DNA from: Enoplosus armatus
Taxonomy: Eukaryota > Chordata > Actinopteri > Centrarchiformes > Enoplosidae
Assembly (NCBI RefSeq): GCF_043641665.1
Contig: NC_092183.1
Coordinates: 3,435,501 to 3,499,500, forward strand
DNA: 64,000 nucleotides
Direction: 5' to 3'
Within the stretch, counting starts at the first letter, position 1, and every line of letters begins with the position of its first letter. A program made the position numbers and the translations under genes. Positions 25,409 to 38,060 of the stretch are shown piece by piece. The notes below the pieces were generated by a model. The model saw nothing but the letters and a program-made list of their open reading frames with translations. It did no database searches and was not told the DNA's origin.

Positions 25409-27028
25409 TTTAATAGGGACACATGGATGATTTTGTTTTCTATGTTCTCAATTAAGAGCTAAGTTGGCTAATTTCTTAACGACAGTCCTGTGACATTTTG
25501 TCTCCTGTCTTGGTTGGCAGGTGTTCAGGTCTCCTTTCTCTTCTTTGTCTCTTGATGTTTGTACTTTCTCTGTATCTCTCTGCCCTTTTCTTACCCCCCT
25601 CCCTCTCGCTCTCTCTCCATCTCTCTCTCTGAGAGAGGTTCAGTTTGGGGAGAGGATGTGGGGAACAGCTGGGCCCCATCACTTCTCATTGCGGGCCTGG
25701 GAGAGACGTAGCTGACAGAGTGATGCACAGAGCCTGTCCTTGCTAATGACTGCGCCATTCTCCATCATTATCACCATCATTAGGAAATTAGGGGGACAGA
25801 AGGTATTTACTGTAAACCTGCCACCTCCCAAGGAGAGATAAATAGAAACTGATAAATGTGATCGTGTGACGCTGCCTGTCTATTAACCTTCCCATTTTCC
25901 AGCTCTAGCATATGCACATTTAACAATCATTAATATTCTCTAATTGGGCCAGATTTTAGTGAGGAAAATACTCTTGAATAAGAAGGACTCTGTGTCCGTA
26001 AGCACTTGCAAATGCAGTTCTTTGTTACTGGGGTAGAACTGCAGCACCCTGAACACGCCACAGCCTACAGGGAGCTTTTGAAAGATGCTGCTGTCAAACT
26101 GTGAATATATATTATAGACAATAAAATAACATTGCAATCTTTTTCCTTGGTCACCTGCTCCCAAACAAATGTGACACTTTGTCTCCCATACCTACGTTTT
26201 TCTTTTATTCGCACTTACATCAGACAGTGAAGGTCACCGCGCGCTTTACACTCTCTAAGATGGTTTAGTTTGAGAAGTGGGGAGACACAATGAAGTTAGT
26301 TGGAGTTGAGTGTCCTCCACAAGAGCGAAAAAAACATATAAAGGATCACACGTTTATATGTGCAACTTAAATCACAAAAAAACATATGAAATACAGTTTT
26401 CATAGGTGCAAACTGTCCATTTATGCCTGATATGTTGTTTGCAGGGAGACACCAGAGTTCTGTGTTACATTTTACCAATTTAGCTCTACTGTGTGACAGA
26501 CTATATGCTAATTTACATATTGCTAACTGCCTGGCAGCAGTGCAAAGGCTGATTGTTTGGTGTTTGACTGCGTTACAGCTGGATAACAGCAGGTCAGGAC
26601 TGCTGTCAAGGGCACACACACACAGACACACCCACAAATAAACACACACATGCACCCAGTTCTTGCCGGTCCGAGGGAAGATTAGCTTGCGCAGCATATA
26701 GTTACTGTATGTATGTCCTGTGTGGATGCTTACTGTATGACACACACAGAGACAAAGACAGAATAAGCTGCGGGCAAGGAGACTCTGTCAATTGTAGGAT
26801 AAAGTAGGCTTTCACAACTGTTTAGCTTTCATATTTCCAGAGTGACGTGTAACCTTGATCCTGTCTGGACAGCAGAGTGTTTAACAGTTATTTTGCCACT
26901 TCGCTGCATGTGGTCTGATTTTATTTATTTTACTCTTGTTAATTTGTGCTTTTAAGTTTTTGCCCCTTATTCTTTTGGTTTATTGTGAAGGTTTTGTTTT
27001 CACTTTGTTTCTCTGTCTCACCTGCAGA
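25409..27028. other. Gene-free; element-like at 25730-25960
   Basis: A CT-rich patch with a short GAGAGAG inversion lies at 25590-25640. The part 25730-25960 (CATCATTAGGAAATTAGG, ACAATCATTAATATTCTC, CTAATTGGGCC) is element-like. A minus-strand frame of 149 codons at 26296-26745 has no coding character. Confidence 0.35.
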
Positions 27029-27127
27029 GTTTGTGTTGTATTATATGATAATTATCTAAACCCACACAAGTTTAGGGGACATTGCAATCAACCAAAAAAT
27101 ACGAATGTTATATTGTCCAACCTCCAG
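27029..27127 (+). other. Exon-like segment, possibly of a non-coding RNA
   Basis: The acceptor TTCTCTGTCTCACCTGCAG (27010-27028) is good and the donor CTCCAG|GTAGAG (27122-27133) acceptable, bounding about 99 nt. One frame is open across it but the translated composition is not convincing and nothing is recognisable. It is recorded as an RNA-exon candidate only. Confidence 0.15.
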
Positions 27128-27479
27128 GTAGAGAACCAGTGGTCTAGTGGTTTCTGTGGATTCTATGTTGTCTTAAAAATTAAAATATAACTCATTTCCT
27201 GCATGTGGATGAAGTCGTTCCATTTTTCAGCGTGATCTGAAAAGGTTCAGAGCCTTCACACACAATGAATGCAGACGTTACCACTGAGTGGACTTTATTA
27301 GGCATTAAACGGGCACAGCTACCATTCCCAGCGATTCATAAATCATCCAAACGAGAATGTTTTCAGCTTGGGTGTAGTGCATTCATGTGAAGTAGGATTG
27401 CTTTGTGTTTATGGTTTGCATCAACACCAGGAAGTGATTTTGGGGCCCCCATCTGAAAGACATCTATCACATGTTCATT
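27128..27479. other. Non-coding stretch, nothing recognised
   Basis: No gene or repeat seen. Confidence 0.5.
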
Positions 27480-27960
27480 AACTGGCTGTACGATGATCTG
27501 TGTGAGCAGGTTGACGAGGGACAAAAAAAAAACATCCTCAAATCACTGACAAGGCCTTAGTGGACGCCGTCAATGCAGCTGATGAAATTAGATAACACAA
27601 GTGTAATTTTATAATGAAAAACAAAAACGCTGATGTGCATTTGATGCAGCAATTAGGGGGGTTCCTAATGATGATAATTTGAGTTTTAATTCTGAACCCA
27701 CTAGTGACTGGCAGAGTCTATCAATTACTGCATTAAAACAGGCCCCAGCTGCAGCAGCCACGGCAGCCGCCTCCCAAATTGTCGTCTAAACTGCTGTCGT
27801 CTCTTCTCCCATCGCTCGCCGGCGTAATTGCAGTTTAACCAGTTCATCATAATCACACAACAGTTTCCCCTCCCGGTAGAACGGGGATGTGATTTTCACT
27901 TCAGAGCGTGTGCCATGAAGTGTGTTTGTGTGTACAGATGGCTGTTTCAAGACATGTACG
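27480..27960. promoter_or_regulatory. Conserved-element-like block
   Basis: Repeat-free DNA with many homeodomain-type cores: GATGAAATTAGATAAC, GCAATTAGG, CTATCAATTACTGC, CGTAATTGCAG. No open frame. A (TG)n run follows at 27969-27987. Element call by eye only. Confidence 0.35.
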
Positions 27961-27968
27961 GATGGATG

Positions 27969-27987
27969 TGTGTGTGTGTGTGTGTGT
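27969..27987. repeat. (TG)n microsatellite, short
   Basis: TG run of about nine units. Confidence 0.9.
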
Positions 27988-30449
27988 TTGTGTTTTGCAG
28001 GCCAACACAGTATTTAATCTAATTGATTATTGCTCAAACTCCTCAGTGAAGTCATTGTTTTATTCACTATTTCATTTCTATGACTCAAGAAAACTAACAA
28101 ATAAAGTTTGTTAAAAAGAGCTCTGCTATTTATTCAACTCGAAACTGTGCCATCAGGGACAGGACTTAAATATTAAATTAAATATAAATCTGATTGGCTG
28201 ACAGCTACTCCTTTAATAGAGTTGGTAAGTGGGAGGAGCTGCTAGTTGGTGACGTTCCATAACCACCTTACCCCACCCTCACCGCCACTCCCCACCCTAC
28301 AACCTCAAAATGAAATAAATGTCTAGGATTTTACAGAGAAAGGACAAAATTACATAATAAATGCATAAATATGTTATATTAAAATGTTCTTTTAAATGTT
28401 CTCTCATCATAGAGACACACACATCTCCTTTTACAATACTTCAAGTTTATGTTATGGCAGTCAGTCGTAGTTATTCCAACTTTGTTTCTGAGAAATCGTG
28501 TTTTTGGTGTGCCGAATTTCTCAAACTACTACGATACCCATGAGCCTCTGCTCCTCGGTTAACCTACTTTCCGATGTTTTGATGTACACATGCTTGTACC
28601 TTTTGACTTTTTATCAAAGAACCAGACTTTTATACTCGTGATTGAACCAGGAGACTTTTATTTTCCATCCAATCCCTGAAAGAGCTCCACATATCAGTTT
28701 TTCCACATATTTTTAATTTGTTATGTAAAGCAGTTTTGAGTGATTCTGGACACCTGGACATCGGAAAAATTTGCTCCCACTTTGCAACTCTATTACAGTA
28801 AAATTAGGTAAACTGAGTGGAGGCTGTCTTCTTCAAATGCACCAAATTAACCTGACTGTAGTGATCATTTAGGGAGGGTAGCCGGTCACTACCTAGTGTA
28901 GCGGTGACGCATTTAATAGAGTCTGTAAAATGTACTTTTGTAATATATTTAGACCTTACCAGTATACATGTAATCATTGATGTATAGAAGTGATTAAAAT
29001 CTAAAAATGGCACTTCTTCTGTAACGCCTCTCATTTGGAAAATCTCCTTCTCCTCCCTTGTCTAATTTTTTTCTCTTTTGAAAGAGCAAATTTCAAGGTA
29101 GAACAACTCGAGCGTGTTTTTCTGCACCTCACAGCCACATAGCCACTTAGCATGATCAGCATTTCCAGCGCCGGCTGCAGGCTGGGATGACAAACAGGGC
29201 GAGCGTGTCACACCGGATACGAACCAAGGCGAGCGTGAGCGCGCGCTCCTCACTTATTGGCCGCTTGTAGTGTCGGTGATCTGTAAGATGAAGCTCATTC
29301 TGCTGTTTCAGGCGTCGTAAATCGCTGTGGATAGAAGCATCAGCTGAATGCCTTAAGTGCCAAAATGCTTCTGTTCAGCTAAGAGGGAAGATAGCCGTGA
29401 AGTCTGGTCACTGTGCACTCGACAGTAGCGATTGATTGATGAAAAACAAGGGGATGAGAACGCTGTAAAGAAAGGGTGGACCCCACTTTACATCCTGCGG
29501 TGTCTCCTCCATGTGTGGAGACCAAAGGAACCAATAGGAATATTCAATAGATTGTTTAACAGCGCTGCATGTGTCATTTTAACATCAGAAAGATGTTAAA
29601 TCAAATGATACTATTGCACAAAAGACTGTCAATCTCTAGTGGCCTCCGTTCTACATTTAACTTTGGGGAAAAAAACAGGACGAGGGCAATCTGGGGGCAT
29701 CTAAGTCTTACAAAATGCTTTATTCTGAGTCGATTCCTCCGCCGAGAGAGAAAAATACAACTTTCAGCTACAGAATCGTCATATTGACATGTTGTCTCTT
29801 GTTAGCCGGCAGGCTAGCCACCAACACATTCAAGAACCACCTCAGTTAGCAGTTATGAAAGTATTCAAACCAGAGAGGCTGCGCGTGGTTACTGGGTCCG
29901 GGTGTTGTTGGTCAGCAATATTGCTCCGACGCATGAGCTAGCTGTGGCCGGGGGTCTTTATTCACCTCAACTGCAGAGACGATTCTATTAGCCGCATTAT
30001 TATGTGTCTAATTTCCCTATTTTTTTTAATGCATTTACAGTATTCAGTCTGCACACTAAGTCGTGTCATACTCACCACTCTGCCGCTCTGGCTTTCTATT
30101 TTTAATAGAAATACTCTTTTTATTCGCTAATTATTTTACTGTTTTGTCGATGTTTCACATTTAAAGCTATTTAAAAGACGCAGATACAAAATGTAAATGA
30201 GATAGCTTTGTTGTTGTAAGAAGGCACCTTTTAATGGAGCTAGGCTGCTTGTTTCACCCTTTTCCAGGCTTTATGCTAAGCTAACTAAATGTAACATTTA
30301 ACTTTCAGTAAAAAACAAAACAAACTTCTTTCCTTTAAATACATTTACATACTCATTCACTCAAGCACATGCAGTTTAAACATACACACCATCCTAACCC
30401 TTCAGTCAGTGTGGCATTAGTCCTCCATCTTCAATCACACATCAGACGT
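27988..30449. other. Gene-free stretch, nothing firm
   Basis: AT-rich DNA with short open frames only. A GCGAGCGTGAGCGCGCGC patch near 29228-29248 is CpG-rich but not followed by a transcript-like structure. Confidence 0.45.
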
Positions 30450-30823
30450 CTCTCTCTCTCTCTGTCTCTCTCCCTCCGTCTCTCTCTCTCTCTTGGTCTC
30501 TCTCTCCCCCTGTCTGTCTCTCGCTCTCTCAGTCTCTCTCTCTCCGTCTGTCTCTCTCTCTCCCTGTGTCTGTCTCTCACTCTCTGTCTCCCTCTCTCTC
30601 TCTGTCTGTCTCTCTCTGTCTGTCCCTCTCTCTCTCCCCCTGTCTGTCTCTCGCTCTCTGTCTTGCTCTCTCTCTCTCTGTCTGTCTTTCTTTCTCTGTC
30701 TGTCTCTCGCTCTGGGTCTCTCTCTCTGTGTGTGTGTGTCTCTCTCTCTGCCTGTCTCTCTGTCTGTCTCTCTGTCTCTCTCTGTCTGTCTCTCTCTCTC
30801 CCCTGTCTCTCTCTCTCTCCCTG

Positions 30824-30864
<41 letters not shown>

Positions 30865-30885
30865 CTCTCTCTCTCTCTCTGCCTG

Positions 30886-30916
<31 letters not shown>

Positions 30917-30971
30917 CTCTCTCTCTCTCTCTGCCTGTCTCTCTCTCTCTCCCCCTGTCTCTGTCTCGCTC

Positions 30972-31020
<49 letters not shown>

Positions 31021-31128
31021 GTCTGTCTCTCTCTCTCCCCTGTCTCTCTCTCTCTCTCTCTTTGTGTGTCTCTCTCTCTCTGCCTGTCTCTCTCTCTCTC
31101 CCCCTGTCTCTGTCTCTCTCTCTGCCTG

Positions 31129-31165
<37 letters not shown>

Positions 31166-31243
31166 CTCTCTCTCTCTCTCTCTGCCTGTCTCTCTCTCTC
31201 TCCCCCTGTCTCTGTCTCGCTCTCTGTCTCTCTCTTGCTCTCA
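30450..31243. repeat. 0.8-kb pyrimidine tract, (TCTC/TCTG)n with higher-order repeats
   Basis: Almost wholly C/T on the plus strand, built from TCTC and TCTG with embedded CCCCCTGTCTCTGTCTC blocks near 30951, 31100 and 31202, and a (CTGT)n run at about 30973-31013. Every frame is open for long stretches (up to 362 codons, Ser/Leu-rich or Arg/Glu-rich). These are artefacts of the repeat and not genes. Confidence 0.97.
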
Positions 31244-31438
31244 GACCCATGAAGCTCGATCAGCGATGTTGCACTTGCGTCCAAATATTTCCAGAAGAGC
31301 AGACGAAGAAAGAAGTCGGGAGGCTGGATCAGCTGGCCTGTGATCTCCCGCGCGAGCCAAGCTGTCTGATTGGCTGGAGGGCTGGCATGGCCATCTTGCC
31401 TCCCTGGCAGGCAAGTGGCTCAAGCAGTTTGGTTGAGG

Positions 31439-31563
<125 letters not shown>

Positions 31564-31684
31564 GGGGTGAGAGGGGGGTAAGAACTTGGAAAAGCAGAGG
31601 GTGAAAATGTGTGGGTGTTGGAGTGTTGGGAGGGGAGGGTTTTATGACTGAGAACTGTGAAGATGAGGAAGGGATGGCTTTTCA

Positions 31685-31710
31685 GTGTGTGTGTGTGTGT
31701 GTGTGTGTGT
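31685..31710. repeat. (TG)n microsatellite
   Basis: TG run of about 13 units, followed by ATTTGCATGTGTGCATTG. Confidence 0.95.
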
Positions 31711-31749
31711 ATTTGCATGTGTGCATTGTAGCATATGTGTGTTTGACTG

Positions 31750-31755
<6 letters not shown>

Positions 31756-31783
<28 letters not shown>
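31756..31783. repeat. (TG)n microsatellite
   Basis: TG run of about 14 units. Confidence 0.95.
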
Positions 31784-31786
<3 letters not shown>

Positions 31787-32521
31787 CTCCAGGTCCTTTA
31801 AAAATTCAGAAAATGTCTGAAATGGGCTAATTTAAGTCTTGAAAAATACAAAACAGTTAAAATGTGGGTTTCTTCCAGCAGTATCACATTTTGAATGAAT
31901 GGATATTAATTCATCTGTAGTCTGTTTACCAAACATAGCTGACTTGATTTCCTCTCTTCCTTTTTCTTACTTTGCATAGAAATTGTTGTTTTTTTCAGGT
32001 TTTTGCCTTTAAAGTTGGCCTGAAACTAAAACGCCAGACAAAATGTCTTAAAAAGTCTCAGTGTGCTTTCTCTGAACTTTCAGATTCCTCGATGTGCAAA
32101 TGACTGCAGGCGTGTCTGTGGCAGAATCTTGATTTCCTCCTTCTGAATGAGTAACGCATTAAAACGGTGGAAGCAGCACATTACACACCGCACAACAGTA
32201 AAATGACACCTGCGTGTGTGTGTGTGTGTTCAGTTGGAATCAAACTAATTAAACTAAATTGTCACAGTTATGATTCTGCAGGTAACAGAAGTGATAAAAC
32301 CAGATCATCTCATTCTTCCATCCTTCATTATCATAAAACTGAACGTTTAAACTGCTTCTTGTTGCATCTGAATAGAGTAAAAAAAGAAAAAACTTTCAGA
32401 TTTTGTTTTATAATTTGCTCTTGTCTATGCTTGTGTGTATGTTTTTCATTGTGACACTTTTCTTGGTTATTTACTTACTTACTTTACATGGTAAAAAAAC
32501 ATGGACATGGATTTGCTTCCA
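31784..32521. other. Non-coding stretch, possible AAATGTCT-type repeat
   Basis: GGTCCTTTAAAAATTCAG, AAAATGTCTGAAAT near 31790-31825 and AAAATGTCTTAAAAAGTCTC at 32040-32059 resemble a dispersed fish repeat, too diverged to be firm. No gene. Confidence 0.35.
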
Positions 32522-32740
32522 TCGAGCAACACAAGAGCATCAGTGAGGTCCAGCACTGATGTTGGGCGATCAGGTCTGGCTCGCAGACAGCGTTTCCGGT
32601 TTATCCCAAAGGTGTTGGAGGGGGTTGAGGTCGGGGCCAGGCCAGTCAAGTTCTTCCACACCAAAGTGGGGAAAGCATTTCTTCATGGAGCTGCTTTGTG
32701 AAGCGGGGCATTGTCATGTTGAAACAGGAAAGGGACGAAC
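32522..32740 (-). pseudogene. Tc1/mariner transposase relic (copy 2)
   Basis: On the minus strand the DNA encodes FQHDNAPLHKAAP, the segment around the second catalytic Asp of Tc1/mariner DDE transposases, then a stop. In another frame it encodes VEELDWPGPDLNPLQHLWD, the block that carries the third acidic residue (family form SPDLNPIEHLW). Here the Glu position reads Gln, so the triad is broken as well as the frame. Downstream text (GCTCGCAGACAGCG, GTTGGGCGATCAGG) fits the same family. Only the C-terminal third or so remains. It is a dead fossil, in the same orientation as copy 1 (1722-1996). Confidence 0.8.
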
Positions 32741-33824
32741 ACACGCTGTCTAAACGATGAAAGGCAGGGCTGCGTTTTGAATGCTGAATCCCTTTGTCCG
32801 ACTTTATTTGAATATCCATTTGCAAACACACGAAGAAGTGTTTGTTTGTGGACAGAGAAACGTTTTTCTCTGGTGGTGCATTTTTGCGGACTTTGTACAT
32901 GTGCAGCAAACACATTTCCAAACCTCAGATGGTGAAGCGGAGCTTGTGGACGGGCGGGTCAGAGCGTAGCAGCAGGCCAGCGTTGGCTCTGCTCTGGGCT
33001 GTAGCAGGGACACAGTACAGGCTGAAATGTTAAACCAAGGTCCTTTGTGTTATTGCTGACATTATGTTTCATTCCCTAATCCCCCCCCCACCCCCCCGGC
33101 GTGCACTTTTGATGATCTTACAGCACACGCAGACACTGAGTGGGCGTAGTGGAGTAGGACAGATAATGACCAGTACTTGTGCCGTAATAGCCGCTAACGC
33201 CAGAACAGCGGGGGCTTTTGACCCTTCCACTTCAGCTGCCCGGTCCTCATCTTAAAAGACATCAATGTCTCTCCCCCAGTCATTTCACAGTGCATGTGGA
33301 CTATAGTTTTACTTTTTAAGACTTACTTTATTGTACAAATACAGACTTTGCAGTGTCAGAGCTAACAAAGTGTCCCTGCAGAAGGAAGGAAGGGGCCTGA
33401 TCGCTCTGAACTGAAATCAGCATAATGTCTAATAAAGTCCTAGTGTGAGAGGAATACATGTCCCCAACAGGAAGTTTATGGAAGGATCCTATCACAGTTA
33501 GGACAGTAGTGTTTTGTGTTGAATATTGAACAGACATGGGAGAGTCAGTCTCCAGTAGGCTCTATTTGTAATCCAAAAAACATCACGAGAAGACAAACGA
33601 AACAAGCAAACTAACCAATTTCACGCTGCTGTGAATCTGTTCACACGGTCTAATCATATACTTGCAATAGAAGTGAAGAATATGTGTGATTTAAAAAGTT
33701 GTGGCTGTCACTGTAACGTTTGGCTTTGCACTGGTTTCGCCAACCCCATCGTCTTCAGCTTGTAGAGGAAAAGAAAAAGCAGAGGTGAAAAATGAAGAAG
33801 AAATGGTGGAAACCACTGATTCAC
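32741..33824. other. Non-coding stretch, nothing firm
   Basis: C run at 33083-33100 and an otherwise unremarkable mixed sequence. Open frames at 32781-33033 on both strands flank the transposon relic but have no known domain. Confidence 0.45.
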
Positions 33825-34130
33825 TGAACAGAAGTCAGATAGCTCTCTCACACCTGCTGATTCATCATCCTTAATTGGTCAAACAGTTGACGAAAAGGGC
33901 CAACTTGAGCCATCAGCGCCAAAACTTCCAAACTAATCTTAAACCTGCAGTAACTCTCTTTTTGGTCGAGGGAAATATCCGACTCTTTAGCTGCTAAATG
34001 CTCCACTGTGTTCACCAGCTCGTCTCTAGTTTCTGTCTTTAGAGCTTCTTCACTGAAAACAGCTGCCTGCTGTGGCTGAAAACGCCGCTATGAGCGCAGA
34101 GAGAGTGAACCAAAACAGAGTTCTTGTGCA
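33825..34130 (-). repeat. Dispersed repeat, longer copy
   Basis: Its minus strand carries CGAGCTGGTGAACACAGTGG and ATTTAGCAGCTAAAGAGTCGG, homologous to the copy at 7711-7822, plus further text (CCACAGCAGGCAGCTG, AGTTACTGCAGG) of the same family. No coding capacity. Confidence 0.6.
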
Positions 34131-34649
34131 GTTCTTTAAATGTCAAATGTGAGTCTGTTTAAAAACAACAAATGTGCATTAATGGACACATTCGTTTGAC
34201 ATCTGTCTTACACATCAGCCACATAACAGCTTGCCCTTTAAACAGCGAACTGCGACCCGAAGTGTCTTTTTAGGCTTCATGTCTATTTCCTTCTGACTGA
34301 AGCGCGTCGGTGATTGTGTCGCTACGTGGCCAGTTATATAAAAGTTATATAACTATAACACCTGCACATCATGTCGTAAACCACCGTTTGTGTTTCTGTG
34401 TGTGAGGGGTTCATCTTCAGTCAGAATTATCGCCGTTAATTACAATTTAAATCTCAACTGTAGACTTAACCTTTCACAGTCTGCAGTGGTGGTGTCAGTC
34501 CCTGTGTTTCTGTGTGTGTCTGTGGTATGACATCATCCAGTGTGGGGCTTTGTTGCCGTGACACCCATGGCCTTCTGGAGCCCAGACACCCCCTGTGGAG
34601 ACCAGAGAGACATGTCACCTTGATCACTGTGTCCCCGGGAGACTGCCTG

Positions 34650-34650
<1 letters not shown>

Positions 34651-34680
<30 letters not shown>
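34651..34680. repeat. (CA)n microsatellite
   Basis: Fifteen uninterrupted CA units. Confidence 0.97.
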
Positions 34681-34681
<1 letters not shown>

Positions 34682-37399
34682 CCCCCATCTTGATATTAAC
34701 CTGTTACTAATAATAATGAAAATAATAATAATGCCACCAACCAACTAACAGTTCCCTCACTGTAAAAGAGTTTCCTCACCTTTCTATCCTTGTGAGGACA
34801 CCTCCTACACCTCTGTTTGCATTTAGTCACGTGTCCAGTCATACTGTGAAGCAGGAGTTGGATATTAATGGATATAACTTAATTATTTCAAAGATTTTCA
34901 CACAGCTGTAGTATTTCAATACCGTAATACCTGTCGTAAAATACACTGTTGTCTATACTGTAAATATTAACACAGATATATAATTCTCCCTGTGAGGACA
35001 TTTTGTCACTGCAACAAGTTGTCTGGCTGTATATGTCACTCACTGTACGTGGTGTCCAGCAGTGGGGTTTACATGCGGATGGATATATGAAAAGGCAGCA
35101 TGGTCAGCATCTAGCTTTACGTGATCAGGATGATTTCACAGCCCTCAAATCAATTAGGATCCAGAAGACAATATGGACGTCGGCTGGCCAGCGGCTGCAG
35201 CCTCCCACTGGGGAAATCTTCGTCTTCTCTTTCCAAGCACGACTTCCAAGGACGGGTGTGATGTCTCGCAAGTGGAGGGGCGGAGGTGATGGTGGCGGCA
35301 GGGAGCAGTGCTCTCCAGAGCAGCCGGTGTCTCTCCTGTGACAGGTGATAAAGTTTGAAATGCCAACCCAGTGCTCTCTGGGCGCAGGTGTGGAGAAAAT
35401 GTCCAGGAATAGCCAAACCCTCTGTTCACAAGTCTCATGACACCGCTGCGACAAATATCGCCCCCGCCGAACAACCAGCGGACTGGAGACAATGATACGT
35501 GTCACCTTGGGTTCTGTTGTTTTGGTCGTCTTTTTTTGTGAGCTTCCTGCTGCAGTATTTGCTTGGATGTTGGCATCAGGCCAGTGGTTTGTTCACCTTT
35601 TCATTTTCACCAGTAAAAGAAAGTCCTTGTCTAAGAGGTGGGGGGGTGATGGTGGCATTCAGAAAAGGACAGAGGCGTATTGGTGTTTAAAGTAGAGACA
35701 TTTAGCCGGATGGTAGAACCAGTTAAAGACATTCTTGTATTTTGACATTTTAGACAAACCTGATTACAGTCTTAACCAGGGGAACATAGCCAGGTCAGGT
35801 AGACGGGGCATTAGGAGCATTAATTTAATAATATTCCGGTGAAGTGCAGGTGAAAACATAAAGCTATTGAAGGTTATCTGCCTTCCTGCTCCATCATTAA
35901 CATAATAATATATAACTGTAATAAAAGCATCTGTTAAGTCTTGTATTCGACGCTGCTCTGCGTTAATGAATAATCTCCATATATACTGGTATGCAGGGGT
36001 AGATCGCTATTTATATTGGCTTGTTGTTCCATTTCAGTCACATCATCTTTGGTCCAAGTAAAGGCTCAGCAGTTTCCTCATGAACAGGCAGACAATGGCC
36101 TTTTGAATGTTACACTGAAGACCCAAATAAACACACTGCAGCATGCACTTCCTTGTAATTCTGGACAGCTGTTGTTCTTATCGCAGCTCATTTTACCATT
36201 TACGGCGATGTTTTACTATTCTCACATTAGCCTCCTGACCACAGTCTCTGTGTGGCGACGGGGGCTTCAAGATGTTTTCAAATCTCTGCTGCTAATGTCT
36301 TGCTGGGGGTGGCCATCTGTTTTTGCATCTCCCACCGAAGCTGTGCCGGGGACGGGCTCCTGGCTCCCGCCTTCGCTCGGCTTCTGTTGGGGGTAATAAT
36401 GTGTGCTGGTTCTGGGAGCCCAACTGGTGTCCATGAGTTTGTCCTTTACCGCCACTCATCCTTGTCCCAGTCACGCCACAGCGAGGGCAGAGAGCCATGC
36501 CGTGATGGAGTGGACTTCGGGGGGCTGCTTTTCATCGCTGTGAGAGGATTCTGGGCAGCCAAAGTGGAGTCACTCCCTCCACACTGCAGTGTCTCTCCTC
36601 CCAATCACGTTATTAGAGCTGTGTCTTATCTCACATCGTAACGTAACATTTTAGGCTCTTATCCGACGGGACAAATTCAGATCGTGATTGCAGAGAGTCT
36701 ATCGAGCTTTAGGGCCATTAACACAGTGAACACTGGTTTAGAGTGAGAGTGAGAGTCATATCTTTAACATGTTACAGTCTCCTTTCTGTGACCATTTAAA
36801 TGTGGTTTAAACGGTTATTATAGACATCATTTCTGCAAAAAAGTTTCAGCAAACTGTTTCATTTCAACCTCAAATCACAAAGACGCTGTTCACTGTTTTG
36901 TAACTGGATTAATTCATGAAGGAGTAATAAGTAATTGCTGGTGAGTGTTAGTGGGGGTTAAAGATCAATAACGGTGATCTTACAATTACATGTCTGTGTA
37001 GACTTCTGACTGTTATCTGGCCTGTCAGAGAGACGTCCTTTAAGCCAACAAGCAATGAGAGAAAACAATGGATTTGATGGAGGGGCTTGTTTCATCGGTC
37101 GGTCTTTATAATTACATTATTATTATAATCTACTAGTACATGATGAGGTAACCACCACCAAAGATGCTCACCAAAAATCAATTTTTAGGGTACGTGTTAC
37201 CAACAAATGGCTCTATATGATTTATATGAACAGGTGTAGAAAAATATATTATGATTTACGATGGAGCTCTATATAAAATTAAACAGGAGAAATACCTGCG
37301 AGAATGAGTAGAAACTGAAGTGATTCAGGCTTTTATGTCCTTCTCCACTTTGTTTTATAGTTTTATTAACCGCAATCAGTCTAATACATTGGGCTATTA
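34681..37399. other. Gene-free stretch, GC-richer parts without coding support
   Basis: Overlapping frames of 80-129 codons at 35003-35505 (three on the minus strand, one on the plus) and at 36016-36641 reflect higher local GC. None has paired splice sites or a recognised domain. Possible elements at 36240-36600. Confidence 0.4.
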
Positions 37400-38060
37400 T
37401 TACAAACATTATGACGTTTGTAAAGGAGACTGTAGAATTTTTATTTCAGTTTTATCAGTATAAGTTATTTGGTTTGCCCCTAACTTCTGGCTCATCTGGC
37501 CGTTCGTGGAACAAAAGAAAAGCAGTTTCCAAATCAATCAAGCCATCAGGGGAGCAAAGTCAGGACTTCCTCTCAGGCCCTTGCTTCTGCAAATGTGCTG
37601 ATTTTGACAGTGAGCCATTAAAGGGGTGACTCAAGCCATAGATCAGGGTAATTGTGGCATTAGGCAGCAAATTGGAGCTAAAATAACCAGATGCAGGGGC
37701 AGATAGCCACGTCCCACTCCAGCGACGGTTATCCCAAGTTCAAGGAGAGTTCAAGCATAGAGAAGATACTGTAACCCCACCAGGACTCCTCCAGAAATTA
37801 TCTTCACAAATATACGATTTCCGAAGGGTGTAATTGTCTTCACGCTTATGGTCATTCATGCCTCATTTCATTTTCCATAAGTCTATATTTTCCTTGGCCT
37901 ATTACAAGGGTATGTTGCACCTAAGGCTGGAAGACGACGTGTCCCTCTTTTTTTTTCCGGAGCTTTAGGAAGCTTTTCTCTGAAAGCTCCCGTCAATATG
38001 GATTGTAAGAGATGGCAGTCGTGTAAACTTTTATGATAGCGATAAAGAACCGCAGCACCG
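37400..38060. promoter_or_regulatory. Conserved-element-like block
   Basis: Repeat-free, evenly mixed DNA with AATCAATCAAGCCATCAG, GGTAATTGTGGCATTAGG, CAGCAAATTGGAGC and GTGTAATTGTC. The 72-codon plus-strand frame at 37411-37629 has no splice support. Call by eye. Confidence 0.35.

Noticed and set aside
26222..26257. 36-nt minus-strand exon before GTAAGT
   Set aside because: Acceptor weak, open frame only 12 codons.
29220..29250. CpG-rich patch as a promoter
   Set aside because: Only about 30 bp long, no TATA box, initiator or downstream exon.
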